Of a stretch of DNA of 64,000 bases, positions 28,871-38,484 are shown in pieces. The number at the start of each line of letters is the position of its first letter. The first letter of the stretch is position 1. Made by a program: the position numbers and the translations under genes. The notes below the pieces were generated by a model, which saw only the letters and a program-made list of their open reading frames with translations, did not search any database and was not told the DNA's origin. The DNA comes from Microdochium bolleyi (lineage: Eukaryota > Ascomycota > Sordariomycetes > Xylariales > Microdochiaceae): positions 4,801 through 68,800 of the forward strand of contig KQ964283.1 of assembly GCA_001566295.1 (NCBI GenBank), given 5' to 3'.

Positions 28871-29662
28871 CTAAGAACAGGTCAAACTAAGACACTGAGC
28901 AACTCGATTATCCTCAGCACCATGTAAGGCCTTGTCCCCTGCGTTGAACCACGACGCTAAACGATGGAACGAGGCTTCGACATCGCCTTCTGTGCCCCTG
29001 CGAGAATGTTTCACGCTGTACCATACTGCCTCAACCACGCATTTCGACTGCACGAACTTAAAGAACTCAAGTTGCAGGCCTGTAAGAACACGTGAAGCAT
29101 CGACGGTGGCAGACTCGGCGTCTGCCGAGCTGTTGCAGTCGTAGATGACGAGTTGCTTGCTGGCGGTGCTCGTGCTGTTGAGGATGAGGACGATAAAGAC
29201 TTTGTCCTCCTTGGCCTCCGGGTCGTGACTGTCGCTCGGCGGATATGCGAAGAACGCAAGCCAGGTCCTCGTGCATCCCTTCGGTGCCTGCCAAAATTCT
29301 TTGAAGGTGTCTCGAACAGCCAGATCAATAGGCCAACGTGTGTCGCGTGTGCCGGGGGGACGTATCGCATCATTCCGTTCTTTAAGGTTACGAAAGGAGA
29401 TACAGCGTGGGTGGACGTAGGGGATATCTTTTGGGATGCTGACCCCAGTGAAATGCTCTGATAATAGCTCGCGGGTTTGTAGGCGATTGAAGTTATCGAG
29501 ACGCCGCCAGTAACCTCCAGCGACTGTTGCTCGCGCTGTTGCAGGTTGGCCTGTGAGGTGGCGACGTAAATATAGTTGCAGTAGCCGACTGGAGACCAAA
29601 AGGGTATACTTCTTGGACCATTCCCCCAAGGCATTCCCAGGTTCGACTTGGCTGCGCTGCAT
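28871..29662 (-). CDS. orphan protein, 263 aa
   Basis: A single exon. The frame is open well upstream, but a TATA-like element at 29887-29892 and a CT-rich leader point to the ATG at 29662 (ACACCATGC context). The N-terminal half is Arg/Leu-rich and helical. The middle has WLAFFAYPPSD and DKVFIVLILNSTSTASKQLV followed by IYDCNSS, a strand-loop-strand pattern reminiscent of the core of cysteine peptidases of the Ulp1 group, but no catalytic His-Asp-Cys set can be placed, so that idea is weak. The end is Cys/Ser-rich. It is divergent from the FAR1/ATP-grasp-like gene at 30999, with a minisatellite in the shared intergenic region. Confidence 0.5.
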   Translation of the reverse strand: MQRSQVEPGNALGEWSKKYTLLVSSRLLQLYLRRHLTGQPATARATVAGGYWRRLDNFNRLQTRELLSEHFTGVSIPKDIPYVHPRCISFRNLKERNDAIRPPGTRDTRWPIDLAVRDTFKEFWQAPKGCTRTWLAFFAYPPSDSHDPEAKEDKVFIVLILNSTSTASKQLVIYDCNSSADAESATVDASRVLTGLQLEFFKFVQSKCVVEAVWYSVKHSRRGTEGDVEASFHRLASWFNAGDKALHGAEDNRVAQCLSLTCS

Positions 29663-29886
29663 GGTGTCAAGTTGCGCGTGAAAGTGGCTACACCATAAGA
29701 GTCGCTCAATCCTCTGAGGATCAGGAGTGAGGACGATGCATGGAGATTGAGAGGTTGTAAAGTTTCGTGCAAGGAAGGTGTCTCCGCTCGATAGAGCTTA
29801 GAATGAATAATTTCTGCAGTGGTAATTGATAGTCGTCTTTCTAAAGGAAAAATTCTGAAAGAATGACCGTGAGCACTGAAGCTCGG

Positions 29887-29892
29887 TTTATA
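29887..29892 (-). promoter_or_regulatory. TATA-like element upstream of 29662
   Basis: TATAAA on the minus strand is followed by a pyrimidine-rich leader with two very short upstream ORFs (near 29738 and 29692) before the ATG at 29662. Confidence 0.3.
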
Positions 29893-30713
29893 TGCTCCGA
29901 AGGAGCTCTGAAAGCTGACTCAGCGGTGCCGTGGAAGCACCGGTACGTACCTAGCCTGCTCATTGTCGCAGGGGTTAAAGAGAGTATGGGAGTATGGAAA
30001 TGCAGCGTACTGTACCACTCTGCATACCTCATGTTGACGTTCGGCGTGGGTAGGTCGCTGGGGCGGGGGCCAGCTGGCCAAAGTCCTATTACTCACGCTT
30101 GCATTTGAGCAGTCATCGCGCAAGTCGCCATGTCTACTGAGCTGCGACTTCATTTCCCCGGCATGTCAAGTGGGCGTCTCAATGCCGGATTGGGGCCCCT
30201 GCGAGGAATGTGCGGTTAGCTCAGCAGGAGGGCTGCTTCTCTGGGACGGCCGACGTGCCGCGTGTGCATGGCCTGGTGGCACTTTACCAGGATGATCCTG
30301 CAAATCACCTGTGCTCGGGCAGGATCGTGAAGTGCAGGCCCCTTGCACTCTAAGGTGCTCCTCTCATCCGTTGCCGGTTACTTGGAGAAGGCCGCGAGGC
30401 AGGAAGGTAGGCCTGCAGGTTTATCGCAATGAGATCGCTCCTCGGCGGCAAGCACAGTTGTGGGCCACACTAGTGGCTGCGTGTGTGCCCATGTGCGAGC
30501 TTTGACCGGGCACCTACCGCTGCTGGGATACAACACGCCGGGGTGCCCTGTACGCGTCAGCAAGGGCTGTGCGATGATTGATAGCCGAGGCTGCAGAACG
30601 TTGTCCTTATGCTACATAAGGTCTTTAAGCAGGTCAAGGTCACGTACGCCGCTAGTGACTTGTTCTGGCTTGGCGCCCCACCCTTGTGAGAGGGATCTGA
30701 TTGGCCGCGAGAT
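29893..30713. other. intergenic, no gene seen
   Basis: No convincing frame. A CpG-containing, GC-rich stretch at 30160-30450 gives overlapping ORFs without motifs. A tRNA-like box near 30215 was examined and rejected. Confidence 0.4.
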
Positions 30714-30922
30714 CCTCGCAGACCTGAGAACTCCTCGCAGACCTGAGAACTCCTCGCAGACCTGAGAACTCCTCGCACACCTGAGAACTCCTCGCACACC
30801 TGAGAACTCCTCGCACACCTGAGAACTCCTCGCACACCTGAGAACTCCTCGCACACCTGAGAACTCCTCGCACACCTGAGAACTCCTCGCACACCTGAGA
30901 ACTCCTCGCACACCTGAGAACT
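30714..30922. repeat. 19-bp minisatellite, 11 copies
   Basis: Eleven almost exact units of CCTCGCACACCTGAGAACT. The first three read GCAGACC instead of GCACACC. 19 is not a multiple of 3, so the long repetitive ORFs in all minus frames are artefacts. The array ends 76 bp before the ATG at 30999. Confidence 0.93.
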
Positions 30923-30998
30923 TCCCCCCTACCAAGACTATCGTCAATCACCAAATTGTTTTAACGACCACTCATCACACTTTACGCTTCCATCGGTT

Positions 30999-32621
30999 AT
31001 GGCAAACTCAATCTACTTCGGCCTCCAGCAGCCAGAAATAAAGTACACCGTGAAGGGCATCCCACCACTGGGTTGGAAGTTTACCTCGTTTGACGAACTG
31101 GAACACAAAGTTAAGGTATTCGCTAGGCGATCCGGATTCGAGTTCTTCACCAACCACAAGTACGCCGATTCGAGCTCCTACCACTGCAGCAGCGGCCGCA
31201 GGAGGAAGAGGGGAATAGATGAGCCCTCGATATGTCCTGTCACCTGGCGTGCGAAGAAGATCTCCGTCACCAACGAGTTTATTGGCGAGCACCACTTCGT
31301 ATACATTTACCGCACTGCAGAGGAAGGTCATAACCACGAGCTTGCCTCTTGCCCACCTCAGGACCCGGCTGTGCTACTCGAAGCAATCTGGATCGGTGTC
31401 CTCGCAGGTCCTCTACGTCAATCCGACTTTGCTATTCCGCTCATGTATCCGTCGATGCTCGAGCTGGATCAGAAGTTGGTCATGGAACTCCGTGATCGCG
31501 GCAAATCGAATTTCATCGAACCAGACGATGTCGAGAGTATTGTATGGGCATTTGAGCCATTACTCTTGGCGTTGTCAGCAACAGTACAGAATGCACACTT
31601 CAAGCTTCGGAATACGGTTACTTGGAGTTCGCGGCTGTTCAAGAACCTTGACAATGCCCTGGCCGATGCCACATCCAACAGCAGGAAGCTCATTCTGCTC
31701 GGAACCATACAGACACCTCTGTCGCCCCCGGAGGGAACGCCTGATTTCGACAAATATCGCCGTTACATCAATCTTCGGATGGAGGCAAACAGATACATCC
31801 GAGCGTATCCCACCCCCGAGGAGATGGAATTTGCGACGAACAAGGTTGGAGATCTCCGTATCCTTCGGGAATGCGCCGATGAATTTCGGGCTGAAGGGAT
31901 GAGCTGGCTCGCGCACCGACCCGCAACATGCGATGGAGGACTGTCAGGACGATGTACGCTACCACCGTCCTTGGGGAATTATAAGGAGATGGTAATCAAG
32001 CCGATACGCAGCAGCTGCGGGAAAGATATCCGGGTGACTGAGGTCGAAGACCGGAAGGGTCTCAAATGCTACCTCCCCAACGGCAAGCCTACCGGCCTTA
32101 ACCCCGAGAAACACTCCTTCCACCAGGAGTACATCAAGCCCTTGTCCGATTTCGGAGAGTTCCGCATCATTATTGCGCGCGATACAAGTAAGGAGGCTAT
32201 GGACGGCCTCCTTCCGCCTGGTAAGATCATCAATATTGTCCTTACCAGACCGAACGGAAGTAGCCAAGACCGCTTCTCCGACACTTCTGTAACGCGGTTC
32301 GAGCCTGCTTGCTTCGGAAGTGGATTTGGGGATGAGGAGGCTCAAAAGCGCAAGTCTGAAGAACTACGGAAGTTCGCCCTAGTATGGTATGCTAAGCTCC
32401 TTGAGCTCAGCTATTCATATCCTGGCCTCGCCTCGGTCCAGGTCGGACTCCGTCTGGACGTTGGCCTCTCGGAGGTGACCGTCGACGGAAGGTTTTTCAT
32501 CAACGAGATGACGCGCTTCTGGAGTGCGTCCAGCTACTCTGAAGGCAGCGATACTGCTGTTCAACGAGCATGGGGTCAGGCGTGGGGGTTCATATGTACT
32601 CAGGACCAATACTGGTCATAG
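30999..32621 (+). CDS. FAR1-type DNA-binding domain fused to ATP-grasp-like domain, 540 aa
   Basis: One exon. Residues 25-115 match the FAR1/WRKY-GCM1 zinc-binding module found at the N terminus of MULE transposases: FTSFDELEHKVKVFARRSGF, C63, C79, a Trp, then H111-N-H113. No transposase catalytic domain follows. From about 325 there is a set of ATP-grasp landmarks in the right order: VIKPIRSSCGKDI (K334), HSFHQEYIKP (E377), GEFRIII (R389), then LRLDV at 485 and FFINEMTRFWSASSYS (N502, E503) for metal and phosphate binding. Residues 120-320 are helical. ATP-grasp enzymes join a carboxylate to an amine or thiol using ATP; the substrate is unknown. The FAR1 module suggests a domesticated transposon origin and a nuclear location. 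The FAR1 call is strong and the ATP-grasp call moderate. Confidence 0.7.
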   Translation: MANSIYFGLQQPEIKYTVKGIPPLGWKFTSFDELEHKVKVFARRSGFEFFTNHKYADSSSYHCSSGRRRKRGIDEPSICPVTWRAKKISVTNEFIGEHHFVYIYRTAEEGHNHELASCPPQDPAVLLEAIWIGVLAGPLRQSDFAIPLMYPSMLELDQKLVMELRDRGKSNFIEPDDVESIVWAFEPLLLALSATVQNAHFKLRNTVTWSSRLFKNLDNALADATSNSRKLILLGTIQTPLSPPEGTPDFDKYRRYINLRMEANRYIRAYPTPEEMEFATNKVGDLRILRECADEFRAEGMSWLAHRPATCDGGLSGRCTLPPSLGNYKEMVIKPIRSSCGKDIRVTEVEDRKGLKCYLPNGKPTGLNPEKHSFHQEYIKPLSDFGEFRIIIARDTSKEAMDGLLPPGKIINIVLTRPNGSSQDRFSDTSVTRFEPACFGSGFGDEEAQKRKSEELRKFALVWYAKLLELSYSYPGLASVQVGLRLDVGLSEVTVDGRFFINEMTRFWSASSYSEGSDTAVQRAWGQAWGFICTQDQYWS

Positions 32622-32733
32622 AAGTGAAGTAAGTTGTGAGAATGAGCAAGTGTTTGGCGCAATGTCCTGAGGAGTAGAGCCCTGACCGAAACAGCAATTG
32701 ACCTTCTTCTCATACTTATGTGTATCTAGAACC

Positions 32734-33156
32734 ATGTTCTTGTCCGTGAGATGTTCTGTGAAGCGAACGGGGCCGCCGCTCACCCATCACGCACCGAGAG
32801 CACTCGGCCGTCATAACAAAGTGGACACCCCGCGTCCTGTTGATTCAGGAGCCTATCGTCACGCTATGGTATGCGTCACTCGACCAGATCTTATTCGCGA
32901 CCGAGAGTCGCTACGAAGTTTGCAAGCACAGTTGACTAGGACCGTTACTGTCAAGAGCAGGCGCTCCTTAGCGAACGATCCTGAATTCAGACAACATTGT
33001 ATCGACCACTGCATTTATTTCCCTAATTACCATTCTCCTCAATGGCAGTCGACTGCCGAAGCCTGCGGATTATGCGGGGATCATGAGAGCCCAAGGAATC
33101 CCTTGTTACCCTCGGCTTTTCCCGAGTCGGTGTTCGAAGACTCAATGATACTTTAG
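32734..33156 (+). CDS. orphan protein, 140 aa
   Basis: The first ATG in the frame is 32734, preceded by a TATCTAG that could be a 3' splice site. The informative part is C-terminal: RRSLANDPEFRQHCIDHCIY, then FPNYHSPQW and ACGLCGDHESPRNPLLPSAF. His and Cys residues there (HC, HC, C-x2-C) might bind a metal. The N-terminal 60 residues are basic and unfolded. I do not recognise the family. It sits 112 bp after the FAR1/ATP-grasp-like gene in the same direction. Confidence 0.42.
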   Translation: MFLSVRCSVKRTGPPLTHHAPRALGRHNKVDTPRPVDSGAYRHAMVCVTRPDLIRDRESLRSLQAQLTRTVTVKSRRSLANDPEFRQHCIDHCIYFPNYHSPQWQSTAEACGLCGDHESPRNPLLPSAFPESVFEDSMIL

Positions 33157-33248
33157 ACACTAGGACCATCGATCGAGGCGGTAGAACATGGGAAGATGTT
33201 CTGTGCCTGGTTAAAACATATCCGTAGGATGGCCCCTACCGACTTGAT

Positions 33249-33517
33249 ATGACCCTCAGCCAGCCTGTAGCGTTGGACTACATCACCACTATGTCTTCGG
33301 TCTGGTCCATTGCTCTCCACGATGACTCTCTCCAGGCCGCTGTGCGAGGGGTCGCTCATCGACTGTTCGCCGCAGTGTTCTATATAGCGCTGACCTGTAC
33401 CAAGATGTATCAAGATGATTCACGAGACTACAGCGTGGTGGATGTAAGTCGAAGAGTGGAATGCTGCTTTTCTCATTTCTTTGAGGATACCTTCAAATCT
33501 AGGTACATGACCAGTAG
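33249..33517 (+). CDS. small spliced ORF, 69 aa
   Basis: Exon 1 is 33249-33443 and exon 2 33503-33517, with a 59-nt intron (GTAAGT donor, AAATCTAG acceptor). Only five codons follow the splice. The product is helical with a hydrophobic middle (AHRLFAAVFYIALTCTKMY) that might be a membrane segment. No family recognised. The unspliced frame would run 26 codons further into random sequence. Confidence 0.35.
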
Positions 33518-33767
33518 CCCTGATTTGATATCTTATTGACTGATGGTGAGTAGATTCTCACAACGGGGAAGGAAGCATGGCCCTCCCCTCCTTGCCTGAG
33601 TGCGAGCCATCTCCCACTTTTCTTGCTCTCTGTGCGGCATAAGATGCCAAGTCGATGGACCTTTCCTTGCGACCGATAAAGTCTCGAAAGCGGCTTCGGG
33701 AAGGAAGCTCTCTGCCCATGATCCCGTATTTCCCAGTCTTCGGGGCGTGGCAGAGCATATCTGCAGC

Positions 33768-34382
33768 CTAGGATTGAATCTCCATTCTGGAACCATCCAA
33801 CAGTTGACGAGCCATATCGATGTCGAAGTCGATGAGTTGGAGAGTGTGATTGAAAATGAAAAGAGATGTGACCCCTTTGCGCCAAATTGCTCGAAACGTT
33901 GGCGCTGTCTGAAGCAGCTCCTTAAGCGCCTGAAGTGCTTTGGACAGGAACCACTGTAAAAGTGACCTGGTCTCGGGTAGTGATCGACATAGTGCTGAGA
34001 TGATGGGCTCAATGTTGTGATCCCATAACTTGGCGAGTATCGCAGCCTCCGCGCGAGGGATGTCTTTGGAACTCTGGTCTGCGTTGGGGTGTCGTAGTGC
34101 ATTATGGAAATAGAGAGTCTCGTCGATCGATTTTGAGTAGAGGCGGACCAACATTAGCCACTCTTTGTCGTTGTGCGTTCTGTGCACACAGAGTTGTACT
34201 TTTGTAACCGTATCGCAAAGTTGGTCCCAGAATTTGATCCTCACCAGGGACTCCCGTATCTCTTTATTCACCGATCTTGCATCGGTTCCGGGGGTTGCAT
34301 GTTGATCGAGCAGCCCTAAAGCATCCATCGATGAGGTGCCCGCTCGATAGAGCTTCGGGCTTGTTTGTGGCTGGACCGACAT
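33768..34382 (-). CDS. helical orphan protein, 204 aa
   Basis: ATG 34382. An all-helical product with regularly spaced Leu, Ile and Trp residues: KFWDQLCDTVTKVQLCV, LMLVRLYSKSIDETLYF, LLQWFLSKALQALKELL and HTLQLIDFDIDMARQLL. It resembles, in style only, the helical N-terminal domains of fungal NLR-type proteins; no NACHT or NB-ARC follows. A plus-strand ORF at 33600-33959 overlaps it and is judged the shadow. Function unknown. Confidence 0.48.
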   Translation of the reverse strand: MSVQPQTSPKLYRAGTSSMDALGLLDQHATPGTDARSVNKEIRESLVRIKFWDQLCDTVTKVQLCVHRTHNDKEWLMLVRLYSKSIDETLYFHNALRHPNADQSSKDIPRAEAAILAKLWDHNIEPIISALCRSLPETRSLLQWFLSKALQALKELLQTAPTFRAIWRKGVTSLFIFNHTLQLIDFDIDMARQLLDGSRMEIQS

Positions 34383-35425
34383 CTCAGACCTGGCGGAGGT
34401 GTGTGTGTTTGAGCGTTGTAGGCCGAGCGTGGTCCACTCGAGCGAGTGCTCACACTAAAGGGGCATCTCCAGTGCTGTCTTCTGGGCAGGATCTCAGACT
34501 CTTATAGAATGTCAAGGCGGTGCGCGAACCATTTCACAGCCTGCCATGCGCCCAGCCATGGAGGCGGCACTTATGGCATTCAAGTGCCAGCGCTTGGGAA
34601 GTCTTCTTGTCCCGCACAGGGATATCAGCCTCGCTGCACCGGCCTCCGTACCCGGGCGCAAGGTCTCTTCCTTGGCTTGCATTGTGCGGCAAGCGGTTCC
34701 TGGCGGTAAGTGATCGAACTAGGTGAAGGCAGCTTTGACGGTGTGCTGAAGAGCCTCCAACCCTTGCTCTGGCTCAGTCGGTGAACTACTCGTGCATAAG
34801 ATAGCGTGAGCTCTCTTCTGCCATGTCAGGAGGTGGTGATGAGGCCTAGCTGTTGCCAAGCCGAATGTGACTGCGGCTCTTGCAGACGATCTAGAATCAG
34901 TAGCAAGCCTAATTACTTTCGCAAGTCACATAAGCAGCCAGCTGGGTAGTTCCATAAGCACCACCTTTTCGAGACGCACGCCACCGTTCGACCACCGTAG
35001 GAGCTCGGCCAACCGTGGTGTTGATGACTGGTGGACTGACTGTTATCAAGAGTGTGTAGATATGGCCTTTCCATGGTAAGACATGCCGCCCGCTGGTCGT
35101 CCCAGGGTGAGTTTCGAATGGGGACCTTCCCCCGTTATCCATACACCCCACGACCTTAAGAACCTCCACTCATGCACAGCAAGCCCCACTTCAGTACGCA
35201 GTACCTCCGGCACACAGGTACGTACTAGCTTGTTGGTGATGTCGATGTACCTACAGGTACCTCGCGTGTAAAGGAACCTAGCAGTAACATGTGTAGGCAT
35301 GCAGATATGCGCCACTCGGTCGCTGAGAAGTTGGCAATGATGGGAGAAGGGGTGCGCCAGGGAGTCCGCATAGACGGCCAAGGGTCCTACGAGCCCGCGA
35401 GGCATGCTGGCATGTCTCCAAACGC
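34383..35425. other. intergenic, no convincing gene
   Basis: A frame starting at an ATG near 34548 is protein-like for about 50 codons and ends at a GTAAGT, but the only matching acceptor leaves a 27-nt intron, too short for this genome. Around 34870-35080 a GTG-initiated ORF looks helical. Neither is strong enough to call. Confidence 0.35.
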
Positions 35426-36314
35426 ATGCCAGATCTGGCACGGTGCATGACCTCAGACTGCCTACTGTTGCGGACTTTTACAAGCTGCAACCACGTCACA
35501 TTACTTGAGGAACCCACGTCGAGCGCCATGTCTGTCGCAAGAGTTCTTGTCCGTTCTACTCACGTCGAACATCGTCGCATGATTGATACCATGCTGTCAA
35601 TGAAGGAAACTCTTCGGTACCTTGCGGACTGCAAAGGCAGCATGCATGTTAACGACAAAACTGTTTGTCACCCGGACCCGGATAGCCACGGTGTGCATCC
35701 TGACCAACGTGTCATAAACTTCTCGGGGCAGGAAGCAAGTATATTATCCGGATCGACGGACGCCGTCGGCTATCAGATTCAGAATCAGTACGCAGTTTAT
35801 AAGTGGACACACCTCCGAGAACGGTTCCACGACCACCCAATGCTGCCATGTGTTTGGGACTTTGAAAAGAGATTGTCAGCAAAGCGCGTGCGTGCCTTCA
35901 TTCAGGATCGTTTTAACACTGATCCTTGGGGCACTTGCTCTAGGCCCGAGAAACAGACAGAACAGTAAGTTGCCCAACCAATGTAACTTGTCTCATAACT
36001 AAATCGAACGCAGATTGGTTATTGATTTGAAGGTTGCATGGGCCTACGAGTTCCAGGCACTATGGCTGTGGAAGGCCTGGCGCAAGGAATTACCGGATCA
36101 CCCACTGACCGAGGAGTGGAAGCAGCTCTATTGCAAAGAGAGACAGAACCGCGACGAATTACGGAACAACATGTTTGCCGCGTTTGGCACTACCGCGGTA
36201 TTCTTTGTGAGCTGGGCTAACGAAGAGCTGAAGCCTCTGCTCGAGATTCCGCGGTATGTCGCTCAAAAGAACTCAGCAGGAGGATGGACATACACGGTTC
36301 CAGGGGATGCTTGA
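35426..36314 (+). CDS. two-exon orphan protein, 279 aa
   Basis: Exon 1 is 35426-35964 and exon 2 36014-36314. The intron of 49 nt has a GTAAGT donor, CATAACTAAATC branch region and ACGCAG acceptor; 840 nt in total, in frame. The first ATG is used, but a start at the internal ATG 35528 (MSVARVLV) fits the composition better and would give 245 residues. The C-terminal half is rich in Trp and charged helices (FQALWLWKAWRKELPDHPL, then EEWKQLYCKERQNRDELRN), ending in GGWTYTVPGDA. No signal peptide or known domain. It may bind another protein through the Trp-rich helices. The intron and even composition make it a real gene. Confidence 0.6.
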
Positions 36315-37568
36315 GTACAATAACTCTGCTATATTTGGTCTCCGTACGTTCTGCGGCTGCTCTTCAATAAATGGTTGATCATTTCTGCTAGCCGGTCTGA
36401 CCGCGGTGCAAATGTGGCTTGAGAGTTCTGCCCCATCTCGTGATTGTGATGGAGACCGTGGCCCGAGGCGATGCCCCTGCAAGTAGTCGTCTGTCAGAAG
36501 CCAGATCATATTCTGCACAGATGGGTATGGCAACGATCAGCCCAGCCGATATTTGGGCCAACGCGAGATACCGGAAGAGGGCACTTGCGTCAACAGGTAA
36601 TCCCTGATAGAGCTCCTCTGTTGATTCCCTGCACGTATCTTTGGTGTCTATGGCTGCTAGGAAAGACACGAGACCTTGCTCACAGTATAGACTAGGTCTT
36701 CTCATAGATAGTCTTTCTCTGGCGTTGGACTCGCTGTCCAGGAACACAGGTCAGGGCTGACTCGGACAGCTCCCGCCTCACGGATACTCCAATGACAACA
36801 CGTAGCTACTTGTCCGGCCAGGAACGCGAAGGACTTTGGCACGGTGCCTGTAACTGCTTACAAGACTGTGGGTCGATGCCTAGCTTGAGCGGCTCGGTCC
36901 TGCTCACATGCTCGAATCCCGTCAATCTCGTTGGACATGGTCTACACGCGGCTGGTCACTTTACGCCGAGGGCACGACCCGATTCTCTGACATGCTTGCC
37001 ATTTCGATGCCTCCACAGATTCGGTGATCGCCGGCGCACATCGCACTTCTCTGATAATTTCTGGGCTATGAGTAGTTGTACTTCTTCCTGTGCTGCCACG
37101 CGGATACTCAAGGACAAAGTACGACATGTTCCATAGCCAATCAAGAACAGGGATATGACATGCCTGGCAAGCGCAACGACAGGGACAGTACATACCGTCA
37201 CAAGCAACAACAGGGTTGCTGCATGCTTGGCAAGCACGTCTATGTCTTATGTGGAGCATATCCGCACACTGTGCTTGGCAAGGCCGCTTTGCTCATTCTA
37301 GACTAGCTCTGTGTCTTCGTCTACCCCCTGCAACGACAATAACCCATGCTGGCTGGAAGGCGTACTTAGGCCTGTTCATGGCCCGTGGACAGACCGGCAT
37401 GGTCTGTTCTCTGACAGTCCACATCTCATCCTTGCCAGCTGCCTTCTCGTGATTCCAGGCAGTCAATCTATCGGCCATTTGATATCACTATTGCAGTAGG
37501 TCTTCCCTTGTCAACCTTTCACCAACGCAGCTAACCTTAGCGACGGGCTCGAAAAGGGACGAGGCGAG
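36315..37568. other. intergenic, short palindromic words
   Basis: No well-supported gene. A frame from the ATG at about 36448 to 36610 is protein-like but unsupported. The word TGCTTGGCAAGC, a near-perfect palindrome, recurs with small changes near 37161, 37225 and 37272, in the spirit of a repeated binding site. Confidence 0.35.
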
Positions 37569-37889
37569 ATGGCTCTTGTTCCGGCCTTCCGCGATCACTC
37601 CCTCAGTGGCCAGCTTTATTCTCTACCCTCTGACAGTGAGCTCCTGGTTACTATCGACGCGGACAATCCAATTGAGGCGGGCGACGACATTTTCTGGCGT
37701 ATCAGACATTATGACCACTATGGAAAGCATGTCTGGCCTCAAAGCGTTGGCGAGGGGGCACAGAAGAAGTTCAATTTCACCATCGCCATCGATGTGAAAG
37801 ATTTCGTTTGTTTCGAGATCAGACACATCAGAACATTCATTGTTCTGAGGAAGTATATCATAAAACTCGGCGGGCTCAGTACATCGTAG
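37569..37889 (+). CDS. small beta-rich orphan, 106 aa
   Basis: ATG 37569 in a good context. Predicted strands alternate with turns: SELLVTIDADN, DIFWRIRHYDHYG, KFNFTIAIDVKDFVCFEIRH and FIVLRKYII. The pattern of one sandwich-like domain resembles, at the level of strand spacing, the N-terminal parts of the genes at 38485 and 50870 in this window. No known family. There is no signal peptide, so it is probably intracellular. Confidence 0.42.
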   Translation: MALVPAFRDHSLSGQLYSLPSDSELLVTIDADNPIEAGDDIFWRIRHYDHYGKHVWPQSVGEGAQKKFNFTIAIDVKDFVCFEIRHIRTFIVLRKYIIKLGGLSTS

Positions 37890-38484
37890 TAGCATAATTC
37901 GATGGTCGCATCACAGATCGGCCTGGCTTTACAAGATCATGCTACTGTCTTCTCTCTCATCCTCCACAGGGGTGAATTGTGCCTGCTCACCTGGCGTTTC
38001 GTACCTGCCCATAGACCTGTGCTTCTCTGACCCTTCCGGGCCATGTTCATGGAATCGAGCGTTGCTTTTCCGCGGGCTCGGATGGGCCATCCTGTCCCCA
38101 GACGCTACTGCATCCAACCCTCTTCTTGTCGGGGGTGGCCTGTCCCTCCTTCTCTGGCTTGTCGGCTGCCAGCCACTGCTTTTGGGCAACGCGTGGCCCG
38201 ACAATCTACTTTCCATCTGCATGTGCCGCCACACCGTCTTCGGTCAGGCGGCTGAAATCCCTGGGACTCTTCCTTGGCTGCTGGCTCTTGTCGCCACGAG
38301 TTCAAACCAGCCAACGAGCGGGCACTCTAGGCCTCTGCAGTTAAAAGGAGAGCCTTTCCCATCTCTCTGTATAGAGCCTGCCGTAGTATCCGGAGTTCTC
38401 ATTATCACTCTTCACTCATACTTCCGAAGCTCTAGCCTTGCCTTACGTTCCGGACGTTCATTCACACAGGCATTCTTTCACACT

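Noticed and set aside
28871..29662. Ulp1-type SUMO protease
   Set aside because: Strand pattern and an Asp-containing IYDCNS are suggestive, but a catalytic His, Asp and Cys cannot be placed in order.
30205..30300. tRNA-like box GGTTAGCTCAGCAGG
   Set aside because: It resembles a D-arm, but no acceptor stem, anticodon arm or T-arm pairs around it.
30557..30954. Long minus-strand ORFs with Cys-Ala-Arg-Ser repeats
   Set aside because: They come from the 19-bp minisatellite. Three overlapping frames show the same repeated text shifted, so none is a gene.
33600..33959. 119-codon plus-strand ORF
   Set aside because: It is antisense to the helical gene at 33768-34382 and lacks domain or splice support.
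34548..34730. Possible small spliced gene (frame containing FKCQRLGSLLVPHRDIS)
   Set aside because: The matching intron would be only 27 nt, shorter than any other in the window.
37939..38484. 182-codon N-terminal extension of the 38485 gene
   Set aside because: It is open by frame but hydrophobic and of different composition. The ATG at 38485 starts the folded part. Transcript data could reverse this.
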